Positions 41,787 to 54,491 are shown, counted from the stretch's first letter. The stretch is DNA of 64,000 nucleotides from Burkholderia cepacia ATCC 25416 (GCF_001411495.1 NZ_CP012981.1:2976001-3040000), one strand, 5' to 3'. Made by a program: numbers and translations. The notes: a model not told the origin generated them from the sequence alone.

Positions 41787-44033
41787 TCACGTGCGCTTTG
41801 CGGAACGGTGCTCGTCGAAGAAGTCCTGGACGACCGCGATCTCGCGAGTCCGCTTGAACGGCGGCAGGCTCTGCCAGATCCGGCGCCCGTAGGGCTTGTC
41901 GACGAGCCGCGTGTCGCAGATCATCAGCACGCCGCGATCCGTCTCCGCGCGAATCAGCCGGCCCGCGCCCTGCTTCAGCGTGATCACGGCCTGCGGCAAC
42001 TGGTGCACGGCGAACGGGCTCAGCCCCTTCTTCGTCAGCGCATCGAGGCGCGCGGCGAGCACCGGATCGTCCGGCGGCGCGAACGGCAGCTTGTCGATCA
42101 CGACGAGCGACAGCGCATCACCGCGTACGTCGACGCCTTCCCAGAAACTCTGGCTGCCGACCAGGATCGCATTGCCGTATGCACGGAAACGATCGAGCAG
42201 TTCGGTACGGCTCGCATCGCCCTGCACGAGCAGCGGCGTGTTCCAGCCGCGCGATTCGATCACGTCGCGCAGCTTCGACGCGATCCGGTCGACCGCGCGC
42301 AGCGTCGTGCACAGCATGAACACGCCGCCACCGGACGCCTCGATCGCCGGCAGCGCGGCGTCGAAGACGGCATCGGTAAACGCCGGCGAAGACGGTTGCG
42401 GCAGGTTGCGCGGCACGTACAGCAGCCCTTGCGACTGGTAGTCGAACGGGCTCGCGAGCGTCATCGAGCGGCGCGAGCTGAGGCCCATCTGTGCCGCGTA
42501 GTGCGTGAAATCGCCGCGCACCGACAGCGTGGCCGACGTGAACACCCATGCACGCGGCACACCCGCGCGCTGCTTGGCAAAGATCGGCGCGACCGACAAC
42601 GGCGTTTCGTGCAGCTGGACCGTATGCGCGAACACTTCGACCCAGCGCACCTTCTCGTTCGGATCGCCGTCGGATGCCGCCTTGTCGCCGGCCGCCGCCG
42701 CATCGGCCTTCGCGGCCGCCTCCGTCGCGCCGGGCGCGACCCAGCCGGCCAGCAGGTCCTGCAGTTCGCGTGCGCGCCGCAGGCACGCGCCGAGCGATTC
42801 CGCCCGTTCGGCCTGGCTGGCAAGCGCCGACGCAAGCGCGTCGAGCGCGGCCTCGAGCGCGTCGAGCGCGCCGAACATCGGGTGATCGTCGCCGAGCTGG
42901 GCGAGCGACATCCGGACGATCTGGTCGTTCGCGAACGCCAGGCGCAAGTCGCGCGCCGCGCGCTCGAGATCGCCGCCGAGCTTCACCCATTCGACCGCGT
43001 CGCGTGCATGGCTCAGGCCTTCAGCTACCGTGTCGCGTGCGAGTTCGAGAATCTGCGTCGTCGACAGCGTCTCGCCGAAGAACAGCGTCGCCGTTTCCGG
43101 CAACTGGTGCGCTTCGTCGAAGATGACCGTGTTCGCGTTCGGCAGCAGCTCGGCCATCCCCGTGTCGCGCAGCATGATGTCCGCGAAGAACAGGTGGTGG
43201 TTGACGACGACGACGTCGGCCTGCTGCGCCTCGCGCCGCGCCTGCATCACGAAGCATTCCTTGTAGTGCGGGCATTCCTGGCCAAGGCAGTTGTCGCGCG
43301 TCGACGTGACCATCGACCAGACGGGCGCCGTTTCCGGCACGCTCGCGAGCTCGGCCTTGTCGCCGCTCTTCGTGATCTTCGCGAAACGGACGATTTCCTG
43401 CAGGTAGGCCGTATCCTGCCGCGACGGCAGCCGGCCGTTGTCGGCCGTGCGTTGCAGGTAGTAGTGGCACAGGTAGTTTGCGCGCCCCTTGAGCATCGCG
43501 ACCGACACCGGCACCGCCAGCGCGTTGCGCACGGTCGGGATGTCGCGCTGGAACAGCTGGTCCTGCAGGTGTTTCGTGCCGGTCGACACGATCACCTTGC
43601 CGCCCCACAGCATCGCGGGCACGAGGTACGCATAGGTCTTGCCCGTCCCCGTGCCGGCCTCGACGATCAGCGTGTTGTCCCCGGCATCGCTGTCGGGCTC
43701 GGCTGCGGCGGCGTCCGCGCCCGTCTCGGCCGCCTTGTCGCCGTCGCCGAGGCGACGCGCCGGCCGCTTGCGGGTTTCGAAGATCTCGGGCTCGGGCATC
43801 CGGCGAGCGGACGCTTCCATCGCGGACGCGACGGCGCGCGCCATCTCGATCTGCGATGTACGCGGCCGATAGCCGTCGAGCGCGCGCGCCAGCAATCCGC
43901 CCTCGCCGAAAATCGTGTCGAGTTCGTCGACGCGCTTGCGGCTCAGTTCAAAGGTGCCTTCGGGCGCACGAGCGCGCCCGGCGGACGACACGTCGCGCCG
44001 GGCATCGGGGGTGGCTTCAAGCGGTGAATTCAA
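41787..44033 (-). CDS. DinG/YoaA-type ATP-dependent DNA helicase
   Basis: A 748-residue superfamily-2 helicase of the XPD/DinG class. Walker A VEAGTGTGKTYAYL, Walker B/DEAH in VIFDEAHQL, and four Cys forming the Fe-S cluster region (YLCHYYLQ, NCLGQECPHYKECF). C-terminal motifs are LRLIRAETDRG-like AGRLIRAETDRGVL and GSQSFWEGVDVRG. It unwinds damaged DNA, probably G-rich or R-loop structures. An acidic, Ala-rich stretch sits between motif I and the N-terminus. Choosing YoaA or DinG as name needs a tree. Confidence 0.9.
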   Translation of the reverse strand: MNSPLEATPDARRDVSSAGRARAPEGTFELSRKRVDELDTIFGEGGLLARALDGYRPRTSQIEMARAVASAMEASARRMPEPEIFETRKRPARRLGDGDKAAETGADAAAAEPDSDAGDNTLIVEAGTGTGKTYAYLVPAMLWGGKVIVSTGTKHLQDQLFQRDIPTVRNALAVPVSVAMLKGRANYLCHYYLQRTADNGRLPSRQDTAYLQEIVRFAKITKSGDKAELASVPETAPVWSMVTSTRDNCLGQECPHYKECFVMQARREAQQADVVVVNHHLFFADIMLRDTGMAELLPNANTVIFDEAHQLPETATLFFGETLSTTQILELARDTVAEGLSHARDAVEWVKLGGDLERAARDLRLAFANDQIVRMSLAQLGDDHPMFGALDALEAALDALASALASQAERAESLGACLRRARELQDLLAGWVAPGATEAAAKADAAAAGDKAASDGDPNEKVRWVEVFAHTVQLHETPLSVAPIFAKQRAGVPRAWVFTSATLSVRGDFTHYAAQMGLSSRRSMTLASPFDYQSQGLLYVPRNLPQPSSPAFTDAVFDAALPAIEASGGGVFMLCTTLRAVDRIASKLRDVIESRGWNTPLLVQGDASRTELLDRFRAYGNAILVGSQSFWEGVDVRGDALSLVVIDKLPFAPPDDPVLAARLDALTKKGLSPFAVHQLPQAVITLKQGAGRLIRAETDRGVLMICDTRLVDKPYGRRIWQSLPPFKRTREIAVVQDFFDEHRSAKRT

Positions 44034-44088
44034 GGCAAGCGTTCCTGTGTCCAGCGCCCGGGCGGCGCCGGCGCTTGCCAGGCCGCGC

Positions 44089-44304
44089 TCAGGCGCGCTT
44101 ATCCGGTTCCAGCTGCGATTGCAGCAAAATGATTTTGTCCTTGGCCGCCAGCTTTTCCTTCTTCAGCCGGTGCAGCGTGATGTCGTCGATGTCGGAGTGC
44201 CCTTCCTTCAGCTCGATCTCCCGAGCGAGCTGCTGGTGCTGCTCCTGCAATGCAGCCAAACGGTTGTGCAATTCCTGCTGCTGTTCCGTGTGACGGTTTT
44301 GCAT
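44089..44304 (-). CDS. YdcH (DUF465) family small coiled-coil protein
   Basis: A 71-residue protein: HNRLAALQEQHQQLAREIELKEG, the conserved IDDITLHRLKKEKLAAKDKI, then LQSQL. Almost entirely coiled coil. Family members are uncharacterised small cytoplasmic proteins. It stands just upstream of the helicase gene on the same strand with a 55-bp gap. Confidence 0.85.
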   Translation of the reverse strand: MQNRHTEQQQELHNRLAALQEQHQQLAREIELKEGHSDIDDITLHRLKKEKLAAKDKIILLQSQLEPDKRA

Positions 44305-44381
44305 GTTTGCCTCCTCATCGAAGCAGCGCGCCGGCTGGCGTGCCAGCGCGCACGAGACTGATTCCGGATCAATCCAACACG

Positions 44382-45134
44382 TTACTGCCCCTGCTGTTGC
44401 TTCTGCTGCGCCTTTTCGGTCGCTTCCTTCTGACGCCGCTCGACATCGGCCTTGTGCTGCACGGCTTCCTTCTGCTTCTGCTCGTAGCGTGCGGCGTTGT
44501 CCGCCCGCTCCTGCGCCTTCTGCGCGGCCTGCTGGTGCGCCTGGTCGAGCTTGCGCTGGAAGTCGCCCTGCTTCTGGTCGTACGCCTGCTTGTTCGCCGC
44601 GCGCTGCGGCCCTTCCGCGCCGCGCTGCGCCTGCTTCAGCGCATTCTGCTCCTGCTTGTCGCGGAACGCAGCGGCGTTTGCCGCGTCGTTCGCCGCGCGC
44701 TGCGGCGCTTCCGCTGCGTCCTGCGCCTGCTTCAGCGCCTGCTGCTGGTCGCGCTGCTGCGCGCGCACCGCCCGCTGCTCGTCGTTGAGCGCGAGCTGCT
44801 CCTGGCGGATGCTCGCCCGCTCGTCGCGCATCTGGTCACGCGCCTTGCCGAGACAGTGATTGACGAAGAACTTACTGTAGCAATCGTGCTCGGCCACCGC
44901 ATAACGATAATCGTTTTCCGCGGAGCGTTGATTGAGCACTTTTTGACGGGCGTCGAAATCCGGTGCGGCCGCGGCCGTCACGGGTGCGGCCGCGGTGGCG
45001 GCCGGCGCGGTGGCGCCCGAAGCTTGCGCGAACGCGCTGGAAGGCCCGGCAGACAAAGCCGCGGCGAGCGCTGCGCCGAGCGCGACGAGAGAAATTCGGG
45101 AAGTTGGCAACGTCGTAGGAAAGCTGCGGGACAT
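44382..45134 (-). CDS. Exported Ala/Gln-rich coiled-coil protein
   Basis: A 250-residue protein with a signal peptide (cleavage near AFAQA), an Ala-rich linker of about 25 residues, a short segment with two Cys ([20 protein letters not shown]), then a long highly charged region of repeated QAQ/QRAAN/KQE units that would form a helical rod. Two near-copies of a unit, [17 protein letters not shown] and [17 protein letters not shown], lie in tandem. No family recognised; a periplasmic structural role is possible. It is divergent from tex. Confidence 0.7.
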   Translation of the reverse strand: MSRSFPTTLPTSRISLVALGAALAAALSAGPSSAFAQASGATAPAATAAAPVTAAAAPDFDARQKVLNQRSAENDYRYAVAEHDCYSKFFVNHCLGKARDQMRDERASIRQEQLALNDEQRAVRAQQRDQQQALKQAQDAAEAPQRAANDAANAAAFRDKQEQNALKQAQRGAEGPQRAANKQAYDQKQGDFQRKLDQAHQQAAQKAQERADNAARYEQKQKEAVQHKADVERRQKEATEKAQQKQQQGQ

Positions 45135-45294
45135 GTGTCAAATTCTATCACCCCCGGCTGGACGCTCCGCCATTTATGGCAAAATGCCCCGCTTCACTCA
45201 CCCGCGGCATCTGGCCCGTCGGGCCCGCCACGCAGCCCGCCGCTTCGGGCCTGCCGGCCCGCGCCGCGATTTCAGCAGGCAGATCATCCACGAC

Positions 45295-47619
45295 ATGACG
45301 GAAACCGTAGCACTCAAGATCGTACAGCGCATCGCCACCGAACTGTCCGTCCAGCCGCGCCAGGTCGCGGCGGCCGTGCAACTCCTCGACGAAGGCTCGA
45401 CCGTTCCGTTCATTGCCCGGTACCGCAAGGAAGTGACCGGCAACCTGGACGACACGCAGTTGCGCCAGCTCGAGGAACGCCTCCTGTATCTGCGCGAGCT
45501 CGAGGACCGCCGCGCGGCGATCCTGTCGAGCATCGACGAACAGGGCAAGCTGACCGACGAGCTGCGCGCCGCGATCGACGCGGCCGACAGCAAGCAGGTG
45601 CTCGAAGACCTTTATCTGCCGTACAAGCCGAAGCGCCGCACGCGCGCGCAGATCGCCCGCGAGGCCGGCCTCGAACCGCTCGCGCAGGCCCTGCTCGCGA
45701 ACCCGCTGCTCGACCCGCAGGCCGAGGCGGCCGCCTACGTCGACGCCGACAAGGGCGTTGCCGACGTGAAGGCCGCGCTCGACGGCGCGCGCGACATCCT
45801 GTCCGAACAGTTCGGCGAAACGGCCGAACTGCTCGGCAAGCTGCGCGATTACCTGCACAGCCAGGGCGTCGTGTCGTCGGCCGTCGTCGAGGGCAAGGAA
45901 AACGAGGAAGGCGAGAAATTCCGCGACTATTACGACTACGCGGAAACGATCAGGACCGTGCCGTCGCATCGTGCCCTCGCACTGTTCCGCGGCCGCAACG
46001 CGGGCGTGCTGACGATCAAGCTCGGCCTCGGCGAAGAGCTCGACGCCCAGGTGCCGCATCCCGGCGAGGCGATGATCGCGCGCCATTTCGGCATCGCGAA
46101 CCAGAACCGTCCGGCCGACAAATGGCTGTCCGACGTATGCCGCTGGTGCTGGCGCGTGAAGGTGCAGCCGCACATCGAGAACGAACTCCTCACGCAGCTG
46201 CGCGAAACGGCCGAAACCGAAGCGATCCGCGTGTTCGCGCGCAACCTGAACGACCTGCTGCTGGCCGCGCCGGCCGGCCCGAAGGCCGTGATCGGTCTCG
46301 ACCCCGGCCTGCGCACGGGCGTGAAGGTCGCGGTCGTCGACCGCACCGGCAAGGTGCTCGCGACCGATACGATCTACCCGCACGAGCCGCGCCGCGACTG
46401 GGACGGCTCGATCGCGAAACTCGCACGCCTCGCCGCGCAGACGCAGGCCGAGCTGATCAGCATCGGCAACGGCACCGCCTCGCGCGAAACCGACAAGCTC
46501 GCGAGCGAGCTGATCGCGAAACACCCGGAGCTGCGCCTGCAGAAAATCGTCGTGTCGGAAGCCGGCGCGTCGGTCTACTCGGCGTCCGAACTCGCGGCGA
46601 AGGAATTCCCCGACATGGACGTGTCGCTGCGCGGCGCCGTGTCGATCGCGCGCCGCCTGCAGGATCCGCTAGCCGAACTCGTGAAGATCGAGCCGAAGGC
46701 GATCGGCGTCGGCCAGTACCAGCACGACGTGAACCAGCGCGAACTCGCCCGCTCGCTCGACGCGGTCGTCGAGGATTGCGTGAACGCGGTCGGCGTCGAC
46801 GCGAACACCGCGTCGGCCGCGCTGCTGGCGCGCGTGTCGGGCCTGAACGCGACGCTCGCGCGCAACATCGTCGACTACCGCGACGCAAACGGCCCGTTCC
46901 CGTCGCGCGAGCACCTGCGCAAGGTCCCGCGCCTCGGCGACAAGACCTTCGAACAGGCCGCCGGCTTCCTGCGCATCAACGGCGGCGAGAATCCGCTCGA
47001 CCGCTCGTCGGTGCACCCGGAAGCGTATCCGGTCGTCGAGCGGATGCTCGCGAAGATCAGCAAGCGCATCGACGACGTGCTCGGCAACCGCGAAGCGCTG
47101 TCGGGCCTGTCCCCGACGGAATTTGTTGACGAGCGTTTCGGCCTGCCGACCGTGCGCGACATCCTGTCCGAACTGGAGAAACCGGGCCGCGATCCGCGTC
47201 CGGAGTTCAAGACCGCGACGTTCCGCGAAGGCGTCGAGAAGGTGTCGGATCTCGTGCCGGGCATGACGCTCGAAGGCGTCGTGACGAACGTCGCCGCGTT
47301 CGGCGCGTTCGTGGATATCGGCGTTCACCAGGACGGGCTCGTCCACGTGTCCGCGATGTCGACGAAGTTCATCAAGGACCCGCACGAAGTCGTGAAGGCC
47401 GGCCAGGTCGTCAAGGTGAAGGTGCTCGACGTCGACGTGAAACGCCAGCGGATTGCGCTGACGATGCGCCTCGACGACGAGGCAGCAGCGCCCGGCACGC
47501 CGTCGCGCGGCGGCCAGGATCGCGGCAACGCGGGGCGCGGCGCCGCCCGCCCGCAGCGTTCGCGCGAGCCGGAACCGGCCGGCGCAATGGCCGCGGCGTT
47601 CGCGAAGCTGAAGCGCTGA
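45295..47619 (+). CDS. tex: RNA-binding transcription accessory protein Tex
   Basis: A 774-residue Tex protein. In order: N-terminal helical domain ([17 protein letters not shown]), YqgF-like nuclease fold ([19 protein letters not shown]), helix-hairpin-helix ([20 protein letters not shown]), and a C-terminal S1 RNA-binding domain ([20 protein letters not shown]). The start [13 protein letters not shown] at 45295 fits the family; the open frame upstream is not conserved. It affects transcription of stress and toxin genes in other bacteria. Confidence 0.95.
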   Translation: MTETVALKIVQRIATELSVQPRQVAAAVQLLDEGSTVPFIARYRKEVTGNLDDTQLRQLEERLLYLRELEDRRAAILSSIDEQGKLTDELRAAIDAADSKQVLEDLYLPYKPKRRTRAQIAREAGLEPLAQALLANPLLDPQAEAAAYVDADKGVADVKAALDGARDILSEQFGETAELLGKLRDYLHSQGVVSSAVVEGKENEEGEKFRDYYDYAETIRTVPSHRALALFRGRNAGVLTIKLGLGEELDAQVPHPGEAMIARHFGIANQNRPADKWLSDVCRWCWRVKVQPHIENELLTQLRETAETEAIRVFARNLNDLLLAAPAGPKAVIGLDPGLRTGVKVAVVDRTGKVLATDTIYPHEPRRDWDGSIAKLARLAAQTQAELISIGNGTASRETDKLASELIAKHPELRLQKIVVSEAGASVYSASELAAKEFPDMDVSLRGAVSIARRLQDPLAELVKIEPKAIGVGQYQHDVNQRELARSLDAVVEDCVNAVGVDANTASAALLARVSGLNATLARNIVDYRDANGPFPSREHLRKVPRLGDKTFEQAAGFLRINGGENPLDRSSVHPEAYPVVERMLAKISKRIDDVLGNREALSGLSPTEFVDERFGLPTVRDILSELEKPGRDPRPEFKTATFREGVEKVSDLVPGMTLEGVVTNVAAFGAFVDIGVHQDGLVHVSAMSTKFIKDPHEVVKAGQVVKVKVLDVDVKRQRIALTMRLDDEAAAPGTPSRGGQDRGNAGRGAARPQRSREPEPAGAMAAAFAKLKR

Positions 47620-47640
47620 GCACGCGAAAAGCGTCACCGC

Positions 47641-47673
47641 ACAAAAAAACCCGCCTCCCGGCGGGTTTTTTTT
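47641..47673 (+). terminator. Rho-independent terminator after tex
   Basis: CCCGCC TCCC GGCGGG with an A-run before and a run of eight T after, 22 bp beyond the tex stop. Confidence 0.92.
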
Positions 47674-48020
47674 ATTGAATCGTCGTCCGCATTTTCGATT
47701 TCCGGGATGAAAACCGAATATGCGCGTTTCCATCGCCATTCCCCTGCGTTTAATCGGCAAATTAAACAATCCGCGTTGCGACATGCGTTTTCTTGACGCT
47801 TCACAAGCGACACATAAAATAAGTTTTCGAACGGCCGCATTTTGATGCTTCTGTATTGGGCAGCGATCTTGCCGTTCCGCGGCAGCGTTCTCCGCGGCGC
47901 TCGCATGCACGGTGAATATCCTGCCTCCCGTGTTTCGGTTTCGCTTTTTTTTGCAGTCGATTCGCGACGCATTGCATCCGGTATTCGCCTGACCGGCGAA
48001 CCGGGACGGATTCGCGAAAA
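47674..48020. other. AT-richer leader upstream of the terpene synthase gene
   Basis: 347 bp, visibly poorer in GC than the core chromosome, without a convincing ORF (a small one at 47842-48039 has no recognisable product). It likely carries the terpene synthase promoter, possibly near AACATAAAATAAG-like sequence around 47810-47825. The composition shift suggests transferred or regulatory DNA. Confidence 0.5.
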
Positions 48021-49064
48021 ATGGATCGGGAAACCATGACAGACGACCATCTGAAAACCGAACTGGCCGCATTGCACATGCCCGTTTTCGACGTGCCGTG
48101 GGCCGGCGCCTGTTCACCGCACGTCGAGCGAATCGAATCGCGCATGCTCGAGTGGGCCGACGCATACGGCCTGTTCATCAGCGACGCCTACCGGGAACGC
48201 GTCGTACGCACCCGATACGGCTGGCTCGCCGCGCGCTGTTACCCGAACGCCGATCCTTCCCTGCTGCAGGCTCTCGCCGATTATTTCGTGTGGTTCTTTC
48301 TCGTCGACGACCTGTTCGTCGATCGCGTCGAGCCGGTCGGCCCCGATACGTTGCGCAATCTGACCGCGATGATCGATGTGCTCGACTACGAATGTACCGG
48401 CCCCCAGCCCATATATGGCGAGCGAGCATGGCTCGATGTGTGCCAGCGCCTGCGCGCCCGCCTGTCGGCCGAACATTTCGCGCGCTTCGCACAAGGCATG
48501 CGCCTGTGGGCCACCACGGCCGGACTGCAGATTATCGGCCACCTGAGGGCCGAGCCGATTGCAGTGCAGCAATACGAAACGATCCGGCGTCACACGAGCG
48601 GGATGAATCCTTGCCTCGCGCTGGCGGACGCGGCCAATGCCGGTGCCGTCCCGCCCGATACGTTTCATCGGCCGGAAATCCAGACGCTGTTCCGGCACGC
48701 GAACCATATCGTCTGCTGGAGCAACGACATCCAGAGCGTCGGCGTCGAGGCCGGCCAGCCCGGGCAGTTCCGGAACATGGTGATGATCCACGCTTCCCGC
48801 GGCCATACGCTGCAGGCCAGCGTCGACTACACGGCCGAGCGTGTGCGCGCCGAGATCAGCGCATTCGTCCTGTGCGCCGATGCACTCGCCCAGCACGCCG
48901 ACACGCGCGTGCGCGGCCTTGTCGACGGCTGCCGATACTGGATTCGCGGTTATCTGGATTGGGTCGCGCGGGATACGCAGCGCTATACGGCTGCGGCCGC
49001 GGCCGGCGATGCGGACGATCGCGGCCTGATTGCCTGGTCGGCGGACTCGGCGGCGCGCGGCTGA
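48021..49064 (+). CDS. Class I terpene synthase (terpene cyclase)
   Basis: A 347-residue bacterial terpene synthase that cyclises a prenyl diphosphate after Mg-dependent ionisation. The acidic motif is FLVDDLFVDR (Asp 96, 97 and 101). The NSE triad is NDIQSVGVE (Asn235, Ser239, Glu243), followed by the C-terminal WVARDTQRY with the conserved Arg-Tyr pair at about 321-322. Length is normal. ATG 48036 (MTDDHLK) is an alternative start. No prenyltransferase, P450 or other pathway gene is adjacent, so substrate and product cannot be told; a sesquiterpene is the default guess. It is convergent with kup. Confidence 0.88.
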   Translation: MDRETMTDDHLKTELAALHMPVFDVPWAGACSPHVERIESRMLEWADAYGLFISDAYRERVVRTRYGWLAARCYPNADPSLLQALADYFVWFFLVDDLFVDRVEPVGPDTLRNLTAMIDVLDYECTGPQPIYGERAWLDVCQRLRARLSAEHFARFAQGMRLWATTAGLQIIGHLRAEPIAVQQYETIRRHTSGMNPCLALADAANAGAVPPDTFHRPEIQTLFRHANHIVCWSNDIQSVGVEAGQPGQFRNMVMIHASRGHTLQASVDYTAERVRAEISAFVLCADALAQHADTRVRGLVDGCRYWIRGYLDWVARDTQRYTAAAAAGDADDRGLIAWSADSAARG

Positions 49065-49086
49065 ACGACCCGCGCGCCGCCCCCGG

Positions 49087-51003
49087 TCAGATCTCGATCT
49101 TCGTCCCGAGCTCGACCACGCGGTTCGCCGGGATCGAGAAGAAGTCGGTCGGCTTCGCGGCATTCTGGTGCATCCACGCGAACACGCGCTCGCGCCAGAT
49201 CGACATCCCGGGCAGATGCGTCGGCACGACCGTTTCGCGCGCGAGGAAGAACGACGTGTCCATCAGCTCGAACGTCATGTCGTGCGTGCGCCCGAATTCC
49301 TCGAGCACGGCCTTCACGTCCGGCGTCTCGTTGAAGCCGTACTCGGCCTTGACGATATACAGCCCACCGCCCGCATCACGCGCGGTCTGGCGCTTGTCGT
49401 CGCGCACGTAGGGAAAATCGCGCGTCACGAACGTGAGGAAAATGGTCCGCTCATGCAGCACCTTGTTGTGCTTCAGGTTGTGCAGCAGGCTGACGGGCAC
49501 GAGCTTGTCGTTGCCGGTCAGGTAGATCGCGGTACCCGACACACGATGCGGCGGATGCGCGAGCAGGCCCTGCAGGAACGGCTCGAGCGGAATACCGTCG
49601 GCGGCCGTGCGCTCCTTGACGATGTGACGCCCCTTGTACCAGGTCATCAGCAGGAAGAACAGCAGCGCGCCGATGCCGAGCGGCAGCCAGCCGCCCTGCG
49701 CAACCTTCAGCAGGTTCGCGCCGAAAAAGCCGAGGTCGACCGCGAGGAACACGGCGATGATCGCGCCGACCAGCAGCCGGTTCCAGTTCCACACCTTCAC
49801 CATCACGACCGCGGCGAGCACGGTCGTGATCACCATCGTCGCCGTCACCGCGATGCCGTACGCGGCCGCGAGGTTGTCGGAGCTCTTGAAGCCGATGACG
49901 ATGCAGAGGATCACGAACAGCAGCAGCCAGTTCACGACCGGCACGTAGATCTGGCCGATCGCGAGATCGGACGTATGCAGCACTTTCATGCGCGGCACGT
50001 AGCCGAGCTGGATGGCCTGCGACGTCAGCGAATACGCGCCCGAGATCACCGCCTGCGACGCGATCACGGTCGCGACCGTCGACAGCACGACGAGCGGCAG
50101 CAGCCCCCATTCGGGTGCCAGCAGGAAGAACGGGTTCTCGATCGCCTTCGGGTTCTGGATCAGCAGCGCGCCCTGGCCGAAGTAGTTCAGCACGAGCGAC
50201 GGCATCACGAGCCCGTACGCGGCGATGCGGATCGGCTTCGCGCCGAAGTGGCCCATGTCCGCGTAAAGCGCTTCCGCACCGGTCAGCACCAGCACGACCG
50301 AGCCGAGCACGACATAGGCCTGCAGCACATGCTCCGACATGAACGACGCGGCGTAATACGGGTTGATTGCCGCGATGATGCCCGGCACGCGCACGATGTG
50401 GTACACGCCGAGCGCCGCGATCACGACGAACCACAGCACCATGATCGGGCCGAACAGCTTGCCGACCAGCGCGGTGCCGTGGCGCTGGATCCAGAACAGC
50501 GCAATCAGGATCACGATCGTGATCGGCATCACGAGATGGGACAGGTGCGGCGTCGCGATCTCGAGACCTTCGACCGCCGACATCACCGAGATCGCCGGCG
50601 TGATCACCGCGTCCCCGTAGAACATGCATGCGCCGAATATCCCGAGCGCCATCAGCGCGCCCGCGACGCGGGTCTTCGAGTCGAGCGGCCGCAACGACAG
50701 CGCCATCAGCGCGAGCACGCCGCCTTCGCCGTTGTTGTCCGCCCGCATCACGAACAGCAGGTACTTGATGCCGACCACCAGGATGATTGCCCAGAACAGC
50801 AGCGAGATCACACCGAGAATCGATCCTTCGGTGAGCGGGATACCGTGTGCGGGGCTGAACGCCTCCTTGAGCGAATACAGCGGGCTGGTGCCGATGTCGC
50901 CGAACACGACGCCGATGGCTGCTATCGCTAGCGCCCGCATCGAGTGTTGCTGCGTCGAATGCGGCGCGTGTGCTGCGTCGGTCGCGTGGATCGTGTCGTT
51001 CAT
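49087..51003 (-). CDS. kup: Low-affinity potassium uptake protein Kup
   Basis: A 638-residue K+/H+ symporter with about 12 membrane segments (for example [19 protein letters not shown], the family signature near residue 35, and [20 protein letters not shown]) and a cytoplasmic C-terminal domain after [16 protein letters not shown]. The start is ATG 51003 (MNDTIHATD); the upstream open frame has no homology. It is the only K+ transporter in the window. Confidence 0.95.
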   Translation of the reverse strand: MNDTIHATDAAHAPHSTQQHSMRALAIAAIGVVFGDIGTSPLYSLKEAFSPAHGIPLTEGSILGVISLLFWAIILVVGIKYLLFVMRADNNGEGGVLALMALSLRPLDSKTRVAGALMALGIFGACMFYGDAVITPAISVMSAVEGLEIATPHLSHLVMPITIVILIALFWIQRHGTALVGKLFGPIMVLWFVVIAALGVYHIVRVPGIIAAINPYYAASFMSEHVLQAYVVLGSVVLVLTGAEALYADMGHFGAKPIRIAAYGLVMPSLVLNYFGQGALLIQNPKAIENPFFLLAPEWGLLPLVVLSTVATVIASQAVISGAYSLTSQAIQLGYVPRMKVLHTSDLAIGQIYVPVVNWLLLFVILCIVIGFKSSDNLAAAYGIAVTATMVITTVLAAVVMVKVWNWNRLLVGAIIAVFLAVDLGFFGANLLKVAQGGWLPLGIGALLFFLLMTWYKGRHIVKERTAADGIPLEPFLQGLLAHPPHRVSGTAIYLTGNDKLVPVSLLHNLKHNKVLHERTIFLTFVTRDFPYVRDDKRQTARDAGGGLYIVKAEYGFNETPDVKAVLEEFGRTHDMTFELMDTSFFLARETVVPTHLPGMSIWRERVFAWMHQNAAKPTDFFSIPANRVVELGTKIEI

Positions 51004-51222
51004 ATGAAGCGTAATAATCGGGTCCGGGTCGGACAAAACGAGCGCTATTCTACTCGCGCCCCCTTGAAACGCCGCCCTGCTCTGTTGCCTTGGAACCACG
51101 TGAGCCACGCCATGCATGCAATCCGGCGCAAGCTGTGGCAGGGCTGCCAATCATAGCCGGGGCAGCGCCGTCTGCCTACCGGATCCGCGGCCCGCGCGCC
51201 GCCAGCGTGCATGGCGCCCCAA

Positions 51223-51250
51223 TGAAAAACGGCGCCGCAAGCGGCGCCGT
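51223..51250 (-). terminator. Terminator after the phosphoribosyltransferase gene
   Basis: On the minus strand ACGGCGCCGC TTGC GGCGCCGT is followed by TTTT, 30 bp beyond the stop at 51280. Confidence 0.85.
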
Positions 51251-51279
51251 ACAAGGCTTTCCTTCGATTGGCCGGCCGC

Positions 51280-51876
51280 TTACGCGCCCGAACCGTCGCG
51301 CTGTGCGCGACCGCGCTTGATCCACGCCTCGAGGTTGTGCGGGCGAACCGTATCCCATTCCTCGAACGGCTGATGAATCCACGGATTCGTCGGCAGATAC
51401 TGCGTGTGATAGTCGGGCTTGACCTTCGAGCAACCCTTGTACCAGAGCACGGCAGAACGCACGGCCGTCACGGACGGGTAGCGCTCCTTCAGGTGCTCCT
51501 GCACGCGCGCAAGCGTGACGCCCGAATCCACGAGATCGTCGACCAGCAGCACGTTGCCCGCCAGATTGCCGCGCGTCATCGTGATGTACTGCGCGATGTC
51601 GAGCTCGCCCTGCTCCGTGCCGGCCGCTTCCCGGTACGAACTCGTCGCGAGGATCGCGAGCGGCACGTCGTAGATGCGCGACAGTTGATCGCCGACGCGC
51701 AGGCCGCCGCGCGCGAGGCACAGGATCTGGTCGAACTTCCAGCCCGATGCATGTACCTGGAGGGCGAGCAACTCGATGAGACGGTGATACTCGTCCCAGC
51801 CTACCCACAGGTTCTTGTCGTCGTTGCGCGGATCGGTCATCAAGTCTGCCGCCGTCATCGTGATTTGCTGCGTCAT
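51280..51876 (-). CDS. Purine phosphoribosyltransferase (xanthine/hypoxanthine type)
   Basis: A 198-residue type I phosphoribosyltransferase, which makes a purine nucleotide from the base and PRPP. The PRPP motif is VLLVDDLVDSGVTL, with ILCLARGGLRVGDQLS for the flexible loop start. It lies six bases after the purA stop on the same strand, so purine salvage and AMP synthesis are co-expressed. Gpt-like specificity is an inference. Confidence 0.87.
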   Translation of the reverse strand: MTQQITMTAADLMTDPRNDDKNLWVGWDEYHRLIELLALQVHASGWKFDQILCLARGGLRVGDQLSRIYDVPLAILATSSYREAAGTEQGELDIAQYITMTRGNLAGNVLLVDDLVDSGVTLARVQEHLKERYPSVTAVRSAVLWYKGCSKVKPDYHTQYLPTNPWIHQPFEEWDTVRPHNLEAWIKRGRAQRDGSGA

Positions 51877-51882
51877 CTGGGG

Positions 51883-53238
<1,356 letters not shown>

Positions 53239-53342
53239 TTAGCTGGTTAAAAACGTATTCTACCTATGTTCGCGGGCGATTCCGAATTTTTCCGTTTCGC
53301 TTCAACGATATGCACGCCGAAGCACGTCCCGCGAACGCCTCT

Positions 53343-54491
53343 TTATCGGGGTTCGACCACCCATGCGCCGTTGCGCTCGACGAGCGACCGGTCGCAGGCG
53401 AACTCGTCAAGCACGTGATCGTGGCCCGGCAGCGCCTGGATCACGACCTCGCCCGCATCGCGCAGCGCCGAAACGGCCGCGCTCAGCGCGTCGTCCTGCG
53501 CCCACGGCGCGAGAATCGCGGTACCGCGAGCCTCGACCGGCGAAATCCGGGCGAGCTCGCGCAGGTCGAGCGAGAAGCCGGTGGCCGGACGCGCGCGACC
53601 ATACGCCTGGCCGACGTGGTCGTAGCGGCCGCCGCGTGCGATCGCGTTCGGCACGCCGTCGATGTAGGCGCTGAACATCGCGCCGCTGTGATACGCGTAG
53701 CCGCGCAGATCGCCCAGATCGATCGCCACTTCGGCACCCTTCGCCTGCGCCGCGAGTTGCGCCAGATCGTCGAGCGCCCGCGTGATTTCGGGCAGCACCG
53801 GCAACCGCGTCCGCGCCTCGGCGAGCACGCTCGCGTCGCCATAGAGGTGCGGCAGCGCGCGCAGCGCGGCGCGCGTATCGGCGCCGAGATCGTCGGTCAG
53901 TTCGTTCAGCAGCGGCACGTCCTTGCCCGACAGCGCGTCGTACAGCGACTCGCCACGCTCCGCGGCCTGCGCGTCGCGCGCCAGCAGCGCCGCGAGCACG
54001 CCCGCGTGGCCGAGGTCGAGACGGATGCGCGACAGGCCTGCGAGATGCAGCGCATCGAGCATGAGTTGCTGGATCTCGAGGTCGGCTTCCAGCCCGGCAT
54101 GCCCGTAGATTTCGGCGCCGATCTGGATCTGCTCGCGCGTCGCGTGCAGGCCGCGCGGACGCGTATGCATCACGTGGCCCGCATAGCAAAGGCGCGTCAC
54201 GCCCTGGCGGTTCAACAGGTGCGCGTCGATCCGCGCGACCTGCGGCGTGATGTCCGCGCGCAGGCCGAGCGTACGGCCCGACAGCTGGTCGACCAGCTTG
54301 AAGGTGCGCAGGCGCAGGTCGGCGCCGCCGCTCGTCAGCAGCGACTCGAGATACTCGAGCAACGGCGGCATCACCATTTCGTAGCCATACGAACGGAAGC
54401 GGTCGAGCAGCCTGCGGCGCAGCTCCTCGATCTTGCGCGCTTCCGACGGCAGCACGTCGGCGATATTCTCGGGAAGTAACCAGGTCGACAT
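53343..54491 (-). CDS. hisZ: ATP phosphoribosyltransferase regulatory subunit
   Basis: A 382-residue paralogue of histidyl-tRNA synthetase that lacks the anticodon domain and activates HisG in histidine synthesis. Class II motifs are degenerate: [32 protein letters not shown], and [24 protein letters not shown]. Its length separates it from true HisS (62226-63566). It lies between the DUF2065 gene and purA, the usual order in Burkholderia. Confidence 0.93.
   Translation of the reverse strand: MSTWLLPENIADVLPSEARKIEELRRRLLDRFRSYGYEMVMPPLLEYLESLLTSGGADLRLRTFKLVDQLSGRTLGLRADITPQVARIDAHLLNRQGVTRLCYAGHVMHTRPRGLHATREQIQIGAEIYGHAGLEADLEIQQLMLDALHLAGLSRIRLDLGHAGVLAALLARDAQAAERGESLYDALSGKDVPLLNELTDDLGADTRAALRALPHLYGDASVLAEARTRLPVLPEITRALDDLAQLAAQAKGAEVAIDLGDLRGYAYHSGAMFSAYIDGVPNAIARGGRYDHVGQAYGRARPATGFSLDLRELARISPVEARGTAILAPWAQDDALSAAVSALRDAGEVVIQALPGHDHVLDEFACDRSLVERNGAWVVEPR

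Noticed and set aside
44250..47129. 959-residue plus-strand open frame over the coiled-coil gene and tex
   Set aside because: It is another frame of tex and has no domain; the tex frame is clear.
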